From positions 3,410,001 through 3,474,000 of the forward strand of contig NC_085924.1 of the NCBI RefSeq assembly GCF_035222485.1: a stretch of DNA of 64,000 nucleotides, given 5' to 3'. Under the pieces are notes generated by a model. The model did not search any database. It was not told where the DNA came from and worked only from the letters and a program-made list of their open reading frames with translations. The position numbers and the translations under genes are program-made. This document shows, one piece after another, positions 56,705 through 64,000 of the stretch (positions within the stretch are counted from its first letter, which is position 1; each line of letters opens with the position of its first letter). The stretch is from Podospora pseudoanserina (lineage: Eukaryota > Ascomycota > Sordariomycetes > Sordariales > Podosporaceae).

Positions 56705-57014
56705 GCAGACGACGACACTAGGCGTTGTTTTTGATGGACGATTCAGGCCGGCTTTTTTTGGGTTCTCTTATTACATTGTCTCTTATTACATGCGCTTTTG
56801 GTATCCTCCTCCCCCTTTGCTCGTTACATATATTTATCTTGGATTAACACCATGCCCATATGTGACCACCGTATATACCTCTATCCACCCTTCTAAATGC
56901 TATCTATCACACCTGAACCATGTCGTACACACGCATACCCATTAAACACCATATTCAACCAAACTGATCAACACATACCACCAACCCTTTCAAACATACA
57001 ACTTGACGCAATAA
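56705..57014. other. Convergent 3' regions
   Basis: I see nothing here apart from T-rich 3' UTR-like sequence. Confidence 0.5.
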
Positions 57015-58085
57015 TCAGGGCATACCAGCCAACCCCTCCGTCCCCACGGCCTCCTTCCAAAACTCATCAAAATCCACCCCCTTCTCCTTGAACATATCCC
57101 TAATCTTCTGCGCCACCTCCACCTGCCTTTCCTCCGTAAAACCCCCCGGCCTCCCCGTCTCAAACTGCACAACCTCGATCCACCTAAAGAACAAATCCTC
57201 CTGCCCAATCGCCGCGAGCGCATCCCTAAACTTGAACACCTGCTTCCTTCTCTCATCCTCCTTCGTCCCCGGCTTAGCCCCCGTGTCAGAAAGATCAATG
57301 CTCAACCACCCGAAATTCTCATGGTACACCAGCACCAACGTCCCAAAGACATGTTCGTCAACAACCTTCTTGTCGACCAGCTCCGTGGCGGCGACCATAC
57401 CCGCCCAGTCCAAATCCCAATTCGCGTCCATAGTCAGGTACCCAGTCTTTTGCTGCAGGAGCATAGGGGACGTGGCGGAACGGATCTGGTTCCAAAACAC
57501 CTTGCGGAGGTCGTCGTTGGCGAGGAGGTCTTTACCTTTACCTAGGATTTCGACATCCCACTTGCGGGAGCGGCGGAGGTAGATTTCTGAGGGGCGAAAC
57601 CCGACTTTGTAGCGCCAGTGGCAGGGGGAGCCGGTGAGGGGGGAGCCGATGAGGAATTCGTAGGGCCAGGGCCAGACGAAGATTGCGAGGGTGAAGTCGA
57701 GGAGGAAGGTGGAGGCGCGGCGGAGGAGGACCCAAAGATATTGGGAGGTGGTGAGGTCGGTGAAGCGGAGGGTGGTGGGGTTTTCTTGACCGGAGAGGGA
57801 GAGGAGGAGTTGGAGGTACCAGGGGAAGATGTGTCGGAGCCGGAGGATGAAGAGAGCGAGGACGAGGAGGTTCATGGCTACGGGGACGAGGAAGATTTTG
57901 CGCTTGAAGGGGGAGGGGCGGGGGTCGAGGTGGGAGATGTAGATGTGGGAGGGGTCGAGGGTTTCTGTTAGGGGGTTGAGGGAGGGGGGGGCCACCTGGA
58001 AGGGTTTGGGGGGGGTGTCTGGGGAGGAGGTGGTGGATTTGGGGGTGAGGCGGGCTTTGCCTTTGGATGTTTTGGTGGGCGCCAT
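57015..58085 (-). CDS. Fungal integral membrane protein, unknown function
   Basis: A single exon encodes 356 residues. Residues 1-65 are polar (MAPTKTSKGKARLTPKSTT). Two hydrophobic segments follow: PVAMNLLVLALFILRLRHIF (about 70-95), and a region around LLDFTLAIFVWPWPYEFLIG. A large soluble domain comes next, including ATSPMLLQQKTGYLTMDANW, VFGTLVLVYHENFGWLSIDL and DLFFRWIEVVQFETGRPGGF. The last pattern is a conserved fungal block, but I cannot name a function. The ATG at 58085 was preferred over an upstream extension because it precedes a sensible Lys/Thr-rich start. Confidence 0.8.
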   Translation of the reverse strand: MAPTKTSKGKARLTPKSTTSSPDTPPKPFQVAPPSLNPLTETLDPSHIYISHLDPRPSPFKRKIFLVPVAMNLLVLALFILRLRHIFPWYLQLLLSLSGQENPTTLRFTDLTTSQYLWVLLRRASTFLLDFTLAIFVWPWPYEFLIGSPLTGSPCHWRYKVGFRPSEIYLRRSRKWDVEILGKGKDLLANDDLRKVFWNQIRSATSPMLLQQKTGYLTMDANWDLDWAGMVAATELVDKKVVDEHVFGTLVLVYHENFGWLSIDLSDTGAKPGTKEDERRKQVFKFRDALAAIGQEDLFFRWIEVVQFETGRPGGFTEERQVEVAQKIRDMFKEKGVDFDEFWKEAVGTEGLAGMP

Positions 58086-58264
58086 GATGGGCGGGGGTGA
58101 GGGGTATTGCAAATCGATATGTAAAGAGAAGTGAAATATGAGAAAGGGGAAAGAAAACAGTGATGAAATTTTGTGGTGGTGATGAGGAAAAGTGAGAGAC
58201 TGATGGTTGGTGAGTTGTTCACGGTCTCTCTGCAAATGAGATGAGGTTTAGCTATTCAGGGGAT

Positions 58265-58275
58265 AACCCTAACCC
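58265..58275 (+). promoter_or_regulatory. Telobox-like AACCCTAACCC, second copy
   Basis: This is identical to 29833-29843. It lies between the divergent membrane-protein and IF-2 genes, about 180 bp and 240 bp from their start codons. Confidence 0.5.
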
Positions 58276-58420
58276 TTTTGAGCGTTACATCGGGGCCCCG
58301 GTTTTTGGAAAGCGCCCGCTAAATCCCCGTGGACGGATTGCGGATCCCTGTCTCTCGGCTGGGAAAGCTTGAGCCTTGGCTGAATTTTTGAAAGTCCAAG
58401 AATTCCACGGATGCTGGGAA

Positions 58421-58441
58421 GAGAGAGAGAGAGAGAGAGAG
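58421..58441 (+). repeat. (GA)n microsatellite
   Basis: Ten GA units lie 75-95 bp upstream of the IF-2 ATG. Confidence 0.9.
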
Positions 58442-58514
58442 ATAACGCGCCAACATCGCAACCCCTCCTCTCGTTTCCAGTCCGAAGCGCAATGCTCCAA
58501 CAGTTTTCTACATC

Positions 58515-61500
58515 ATGAGGGGTGGTCTATGGCAGGTGAGTTTTTTCAATTTCCACGCGCCATTCTCCAGTTCTCCATATCATAATGGCCGGTTAACCCC
58601 TCCACCACCACAGAAGCAGAGGCGTCCATCCGCCTGCTTGCTCTGCAGTTACAGCTACAGCTACAATCTCCGACACAGCCTCCGGTCAGGCACTTCCGCG
58701 AGAATCTTCTCAGCACTCGTTAGCAATGGCCTAACCGAGCCGACGACCTTGTCGACTTCGAGAAGACCAACAACTTCGGGCCAGGTCCGAATCTCGAACA
58801 ACACCCGCAACAATGGCTTCATGCCAGCCTGGGCAAAGGCGCCCCCTCCGAAATTAAAGCCCCCAGCACCGAAACCTCCTCCACCACCGCCGCCGCCTCC
58901 TCCTCCCCCCCCTCCTCCGCCGCCAAAGGCTTCTACTCCTCCTCCACCACCACCCCCTCCCCCTCGTCAATGGCAGCCCTCCCCAGCACGGGACCAAAAA
59001 TCAGAACGAAGCAGCACCCCCTTCCAGTTCAGCCGCCACAAGAACTACAACCCCGCCGACAAACCTGTCTTCAACCCATCAGACAGACCTACCTTCAACC
59101 CATCCGACAGACCTACCTTCAACCCATCCGACAGACCTACCTTCAACCCTCCCTCGTCTTCACAATCAAAACCGTCAAACCCCTTCCCCGAATGGGCCAA
59201 CCTGACAAGAAGGCGAAGCAACAATGACACCGGCACTGTCAAAGGTTTTGACTTTTCCCGACCAGCAAGATCAATGCCGTTTGATAAGCCAGCTCCTCCT
59301 CCGTCGTCAGAGTATCAGCAGACGCATCGAAGACGGTTGACGGCTTCACAATTGGGGGGTGGTGAGCAGAGCCCCGCGCAACAACCGCACAGCAATAGTC
59401 CGAGCGATGAGTGGGCTAAGCTTGTGGCTGCGAATAAGGAGGAGTCGAGGCAGCCAAAGAAGATTATGCTTACGGCCGAGGACAAGGCTGCTTGGGCTTG
59501 GGCTGATGAGACGGGTCAGCGGCCGCAGGTGAGGAGGGTGGAGAGTCAAGAGCAGGGGGAAGGGGGGAGGTATGTACATCCGGAGGATAGGGTTGCTGCT
59601 TCGTTGCGTGGGACGTGGGGGATGCAAGCGGCCGGGACGGTTGTTCAGGTGGTTGGTGAGGAGGGGGAGACTGTCGGGAGGAGGGAAGGTGGTCGTGGGA
59701 GGGAGAGGGAGGTGGTGGTGGAGAAGTCGAAAAGGTCAAAGGGTGGAAGGAGGAGGAATGACGATGAGGATGAGGAGTTTGATGTTGACTATGCCGAGGA
59801 AAGGCGCCGACGCAAGGCGGAGAGGAAGGCTGAAAAGGAAAGACAGAGGTTGGCCGAGTTGGATGGGCCGACGCCGATTTTGCTGCCCGAGTTCATCAGC
59901 GTTTCCAACCTTGCCAGTGCGCTGGGGGTGAAGGCTAGGGATTTTGTGAGGCAGCTGGAGGAGCTGGGCTTTGAGGAGGTCAGTCAGGAGAGTATCTTGA
60001 CCGGTGAGACGGCTGCGCTGGTGGCGCAGGAGTATGGGTTTGAGCCGACGGTGGAGACGGGAGAGACGGAGGATTTGAGGCCGAGACCGCCGCCGGAGGA
60101 CCCCTCTTCTTTGCCGTTGCGACCGCCGGTGGTGACGATTATGGGGCATGTTGATCATGGGAAGACGACGTTGCTGGATTATCTGAGGAAGTCGTCGATT
60201 GTGAGTCAGGAGCATGGCGGGATTACGCAGCACATTGGTGCGTTTTCGGTTAAGATGAGTTCAGGGAAGCAGATTACTTTCTTGGATACACCGGGCCACG
60301 CAGCGTTCTTGTCGATGAGGCAGCGGGGAGCTACGGTGACGGATATGGTTATTTTGGTGGTGGCTGCGGACGATAGTGTGAAGCCTCAGACTATTGAGGC
60401 TATCAAGCACGCGCGCGGGGCTAACGTTCCTATTATTGTTGCCATCAACAAGATGGACAAGCCCGAGGCGAACCCCGACCGTGTCAAGGCTGATCTTGGC
60501 GCTCAGGGGGTGGAGTTGGAGGACTTTGGCGGTGATGTTCAGGTTGTCGAGGTCAGTGGCAAGACTGGCTTGGGTATGGACGACCTCGAGGAGAATATTC
60601 TGTTGCTTGCCGAGATGCTCGACATCCGCGCGGAACAAGATGGCATGGCAGAGGGCTGGGTGTTGGAGTCCTCCATCAAGCCCATCGGTCGTGTGGCCAC
60701 CGTTCTGGTCAAGAGGGGTACCCTCCGCCCAGGTGATTTCATCGTCGCCGGAAGAGTCTCCACCAAGATCCGTCTGCTGAGAAACGAAGCGGGTGTTGAA
60801 ATCCCAGAGGCTCCTCCCGGAACAGCAGTCGAGATCTTGGGGTGGAGGGAACCACCCGCGGCGGGTGATCAAGTCCTCCAGGCACCAGACGAAGACACAG
60901 CCAAGGTCGCCGTCCGGTACCGTCAGGAACAGAAGGAGCGCGAAGAGGCGATTGAGCAGATGGCGGAAATGGAAAAGGAGCGCAAGGAGAAGGAAGCTGC
61001 CGAACGGGCTGCCAACGGGGAGGAAATTCCTGAAGATGATGAAGCCACCGGCACAAAGTACCTCACTTACCTCATCAAAGGCGACGTCCACGGCTCTGTC
61101 GAGGCCGTAACGGCATCCATCCTCGAGCAAGGGAACAATGAAGTCCGCCCCAGGATCTTGAAATCGTCGACCGGGCAAATCAACGAGAGCGATGTCGAGC
61201 ACGCACAGGTTTCTGGCGGGGCGATCATCAACTTTAATAACCCCATCGCGGGACATATCAAGGCCATGGCTGACGCGGCGGGGGTGCCGATCTTGGATCA
61301 TAATGTTATTTATCATTTGGTCGAGGATGTCAGGGGACGGTTGTCGGAGCTTTTGGCGCCGACGGTGAGCTTTAGGGTGTTGGCTGAGGCGGAGGTGCTG
61401 AAGGTGTTTGCGATTAATACCAAGGGGAGGAGGTATCATAATGTGGCGGGGTGCAGGGTGAGGAATGGGGTCGTGAATACCGGGGGGAGGTGTAAGGTGC

Positions 61501-61754
61501 TGAGGGGGGAGGAGGTGGTTTACGAGGGTGAGTTTACGCTACTTCTGCTGCTGCTAATGATGATGATGATGATGATGGGGGTGCTAACTCTGTGAAAAAT
61601 AGGGACGATCGATGAACTCAAGCATGGCAAGAAGGAGGTGACCGAGATCAAAAAGGGTGGTGAATGTGGTATCATGTTCGAGGGGTGGGATGAGTTTCAA
61701 GAGGGCGATCGTATCCAGATGGTGGAGGAGATTAGGGAGAAGAGGAAGTTGTAA
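58515..61754 (+). CDS. Mitochondrial translation initiation factor IF-2
   Basis: This GTPase places initiator tRNA on the mitochondrial ribosome. The exons are 58515-58535 (seven codons), 58614-61527 and 61603-61754 (1,028 residues). The joined N-terminus (MRGGLWQ then [12 protein letters not shown]) is a presequence. A Pro-rich tract (about 58861-58964) and four 24-bp in-frame units at 59049-59144 (NPSDRPTF) follow. Next are a basic linker and an IF2-N domain ([20 protein letters not shown]). The GTPase has GHVDHGKTT (G1), GGITQHIGA (switch I), DTPGH (G3) and NKMD (G4). Domains II-IV follow, including [20 protein letters not shown], and the last exon gives [16 protein letters not shown]. The N-terminal low-complexity part is unusually long for IF-2. 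Confidence 0.95.
59049..59144 (+). repeat. Four in-frame 24-bp repeats in IF-2
   Basis: The units begin at 59049, 59073, 59097 and 59121. Each encodes NP(A/S)DRPTF or a close variant, and the last two are identical. Confidence 0.9.
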
Positions 61755-61955
61755 GATGATTAAGCATATAAATGGGATTGGGGAGCATTTAGATGGGGTG
61801 TTTATAGAGACCGAGGCAAAATCACGCTGCATCTCATCTTCATGGTCATGAGGGCATGGTTTTTTGGTAGGCAACAAAAAATGCCCAACCAAAATATTTA
61901 TGTATAAAATATCTGTACATTCCATCATAAGCAGGGACAAGCTCTTCCTTTTACA
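61755..61955. other. Convergent 3' regions, IF-2 / Tsr3
   Basis: Only 200 bp separate the two stop codons. No gene. Confidence 0.7.
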
Positions 61956-63209
61956 TTACCACCTATTTGGAGCATTTGCTCCTCCTGACGAGAATGTCCG
62001 GCTTGTTGTCTGGACCCTGGCACGCTCCTTCTCCAGTTTTGACAACCCAATGCGATCTGTCATAGGTGTGGCATCGATAATGTCGTCAAAGTCCTCGTTA
62101 TCCGACCCATTGTCCGAATCTGGTTCTGCATCCGAGTCTGGCTTCATGTTTTGCGAATGTGGTGTTGGCCTAGAGATCACTTCTGGTTTCTTCTCAAGTA
62201 TGTCCTCCTTCTCGGTGAACGGTTTCGAAGCCAGAATCTTCCTCCGAATAGCCTCCATCTCGGCGTCGTCATCGCTGTCGTCTGATATCGCAAACGGGTC
62301 CTTCTCTTCCTCCTCTGGTATTGGTTGAGATTGCTTTTGTTTCCCTTTTTGTGGTGGCGGATTGCTTCCAAGGTATATCCCATCAACCTCATCCTCTTCC
62401 TCCTCTTCATCATCATCATCATCATCATCCTCCTCGTCGTCCTCCTCTTCCTCATCCGAATCGTCCGAGTCTATTGGGGCTCGTCTGTTGACATTGCCCC
62501 CCGCCCAGATATCATCCCCCTCGGCCTCCTCCCTATTCTCAGCATACTCCCTGTCCAACCTCTCCATCCATTCCTCCTGCGCCCTCTTGACCCCCGCCTC
62601 ATCCTCACAGGCAGCGTACTTCTTGAGCAACTTCTCGTTGATCTCCAAAAACGCCTTGCCATACGAGAAAGGAGCGAGGATCTCCTCGGCCCATTCTAAA
62701 TGTCCGCAAATCGCAAAAGCGGCCGCGAGAGCCTCGACGCAGTTTAACCTCCAGGGCTTGCCGTAGTTGACTGTGTTGGCGGCGACGAGGTAGGGGAGGA
62801 GACGCTCGTGTTTGCCGCCGACTTTGTTCCATTGGACCTCTTGGGTGCGCGCCCAGGAGCACTCGACCACGGCGGCGCCGTTGGCTTCCAGGATGGGGCG
62901 GTCGGCGGGGGAGACTGTCTGTTTGCCGTTGGGGGTGATGATGACGCCGGCGTGGCGCTGGCCGAGGTGGAGGTCGCGCATGAGGCCGAGCTTCATGAGT
63001 TTCTTGCCGGAGCAGCGTTTGGGGTCGCAGTGGCCTAGGTCCCAGCAGGCGGCTTTGAAGGCCGGGCGGGAGCGGGTGGTGGTGGAGGAGGAGGGGAGGG
63101 TAGGGTCATCGTTGTTGGGGTTGGATTCGGGGCGGTTGGAGTGGCGGGGGGGGCCGCGGTGAGGGTTCTTGCCGCCGCGGGAGAAGTTGTCTTTTTTGTG
63201 GCGGACCAT
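61956..63209 (-). CDS. TSR3: Tsr3, 18S rRNA aminocarboxypropyltransferase
   Basis: It adds the 3-amino-3-carboxypropyl group from S-adenosylmethionine to a pseudouridine of 18S rRNA during small-subunit maturation. A single exon encodes 417 residues. The N-terminus (MVRHKKDNFSRGGKNPHRGP) is basic. The conserved catalytic region has CWDLGHCDPKRCSGKKL, LGQRHAGVIITP, SPADRPILEANGAAVVECSW, ERLLPYLVAANTVNYGKPW and LNCVEALAAAFAICGHLEWA, all family hallmarks. The C-terminal 200 residues are an acidic, Ser/Asp/Glu-rich tail with a long Asp/Glu run. The tail is longer than in yeast Tsr3 (about 313 residues). Confidence 0.95.
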   Translation of the reverse strand: MVRHKKDNFSRGGKNPHRGPPRHSNRPESNPNNDDPTLPSSSTTTRSRPAFKAACWDLGHCDPKRCSGKKLMKLGLMRDLHLGQRHAGVIITPNGKQTVSPADRPILEANGAAVVECSWARTQEVQWNKVGGKHERLLPYLVAANTVNYGKPWRLNCVEALAAAFAICGHLEWAEEILAPFSYGKAFLEINEKLLKKYAACEDEAGVKRAQEEWMERLDREYAENREEAEGDDIWAGGNVNRRAPIDSDDSDEEEEDDEEDDDDDDDEEEEEDEVDGIYLGSNPPPQKGKQKQSQPIPEEEEKDPFAISDDSDDDAEMEAIRRKILASKPFTEKEDILEKKPEVISRPTPHSQNMKPDSDAEPDSDNGSDNEDFDDIIDATPMTDRIGLSKLEKERARVQTTSRTFSSGGANAPNRW

Positions 63210-63729
63210 GGTGATAGCTAGAGGGGGCTATGTTTTTGTGAAGGGAGGTGAGGGTGGTGAGGGTGGTGAGGGTGGTGAGGGTGGGTGGTGATATCAGGAA
63301 GCTGAAAAATGTCAGAATAATAATTTATGGTGGGGTGGGAAACGTCACCCCCACTATTACCAGCTGAGGTTTACCCCGCTTATGCAACGTTCCGGGAGCT
63401 TTCACAGGGGTCCTGGATCTACATACCCCCTGGGATTTATTCGAGAAACGGGTCGTTCGGGCTTCTTGCATGCTGCCACCTGCTTGTTTGCTGCCACCGA
63501 CAGTTGCAGTCCAAGCTTCCTAATCTCAACCCCATCCCAAATTCACGTTGCTGCCTGTCTACTGGTGCTTTAATACTGGCGCTGTAGACGACTTTGTACT
63601 CATAGCACTACTTGCTTGATATTCCAGCTTCATAAGCTGTCCTTATCCCCCCCGACACAGACACCACTGACGAGCCGAGCTCCCATCCCCGTCGAACCGC
63701 CCCCAGAAAGAACAACACCACCATTAACA
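63210..63729. promoter_or_regulatory. Divergent promoter, Tsr3 / GGA
   Basis: It contains a G-rich 9-bp tandem repeat at 63248-63288 close to the Tsr3 start. No gene otherwise. Confidence 0.6.
63248..63288 (+). repeat. G-rich GTGAGGGTG tandem repeat with G-quadruplex potential
   Basis: There are several runs of GGG or longer separated by short linkers (GGGTGGTGAGGG...), about 40-80 bp upstream of the Tsr3 start. Confidence 0.7.
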
Positions 63730-64000
63730 ATGGAGGCGGCCTCGGCGCGATACGCGGCAAGGGACCGCTGGGGAGACCCGGGTCACCCGGCGCCGTCACA
63801 GCTTCTACGATACATTGCTTCGGCCTGCAGTCCCGAGAACTACGAACCCAACCTCGCGCTCAATCTCGAGATCAGCGACCTCATCAACGCCAAGAAGGGC
63901 TCAGCCCCGCGCGAGGCGGCCGTGGCCATTGTCAACTACATCAACCACCGCAACCCCAACATTGCCATGCTGGCTCTGAACCTGTTGGATATATGCGTCA
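63730..64000 (+). CDS. GGA-type VHS-domain adaptor (5' part)
   Basis: The first 90 codons run off the window end. The sequence LLRYIASACSPENYEPNLAL, followed by NLEISDLINAKKGSAPREAA and NHRNPNIAMLALNLLDICV, is a VHS domain of the GGA class. GGA proteins are Golgi clathrin adaptors for cargo sorting to endosomes. GAT and GAE domains would be downstream and are not seen. The ATG at 63730 follows a purine-rich 5' region, and the short leader MEAASARYAARDRWGDPGHP fits the family. Confidence 0.88.
   Translation, partial: MEAASARYAARDRWGDPGHPAPSQLLRYIASACSPENYEPNLALNLEISDLINAKKGSAPREAAVAIVNYINHRNPNIAMLALNLLDICV

Larger units (their letters stand above)
58086..58514. promoter_or_regulatory. Divergent promoter, membrane protein / mitochondrial IF-2
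   Basis: It holds the telobox and a GA microsatellite (about 58421-58441). No gene. Confidence 0.6.

Noticed and set aside
60261-61439. Long antisense open frame inside IF-2
   Set aside because: The sense strand carries clear GTPase motifs throughout; the antisense reading has no recognisable family.
1-64000. tRNA, rRNA, CRISPR arrays, LTR or LINE elements
   Set aside because: A scan by eye for T-loop-like GTTCGA contexts, regularly spaced repeats and polymerase-type motifs gave nothing convincing.

Overview
The window looks like chromosomal DNA of a filamentous ascomycete, most likely a sordariomycete close to Sordariales. The evidence is short introns (about 47-150 nt) with GTRNGT donors and CTRAC/CTGAC-like branch sites, the compact gene spacing, and the gene content. 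That content includes the fungal DASH subunit Dam1, a UapA/UapC purine permease, an SPX-ankyrin-GDPD phosphodiesterase, STAND/NLR-type genes and fungal CorA-like proteins. I saw no tRNA or rRNA gene, no CRISPR array, and no recognisable transposon or viral coding sequence.

Layout. From 1 to 1.2 kb lie the 3' end of an RG-rich gene and a relic of a fungal protein kinase. From 1.8 to 7.1 kb come a MARVEL-like membrane protein and a head-to-head pair, small-subunit catalase and sulfite oxidase, sharing a promoter of about 540 bp. From 7.5 to 9.9 kb is a broken STAND-type ankyrin gene, followed by a GDE1-like glycerophosphodiesterase (10.4-12.9 kb). After 3 kb without a convincing gene comes a uric acid-xanthine permease (15.9-17.7 kb). 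From 18.6 to 27.1 kb is accessory territory: an orphan ORF, a second broken kinase of the same family, and a large NLR with an N-terminal SesB/DUF676-type hydrolase and NB-ARC. From 28.8 to 41.2 kb is a housekeeping block: SNIP1/Pml1-like FHA protein, ariadne-type RBR ubiquitin ligase, succinyl-CoA:3-ketoacid CoA-transferase, Prx5-type peroxiredoxin, UPF0235 protein, Dam1 and a CRAL-TRIO protein. From 42.9 to 50.8 kb are a 76-residue novel protein, a CorA-like membrane protein and an intact protein kinase-vWA fusion. From 51.7 to 54.8 kb are a degenerate gene, an AT-rich stretch with a 21-bp minisatellite, and an F-box/LRR-like protein. From 55.8 kb to the end is a second housekeeping block: PP28/PDAP1-like protein, a fungal membrane protein, mitochondrial IF-2, Tsr3 and the start of a GGA-type VHS protein.

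How the genes relate. Sulfite oxidase is expected to pass electrons to oxygen and make peroxide, and the divergent catalase would remove it. The most unusual element is the kinase-vWA gene at 47.4-50.8 kb. Its N-terminal domain recurs in two broken copies 26-46 kb away, so the window holds one live and two dead members of one fungal signalling family, next to NLR-type genes.

Exon joins were read by eye from splice motifs and frame continuity. Functional names come from motif recognition; no database search was run.
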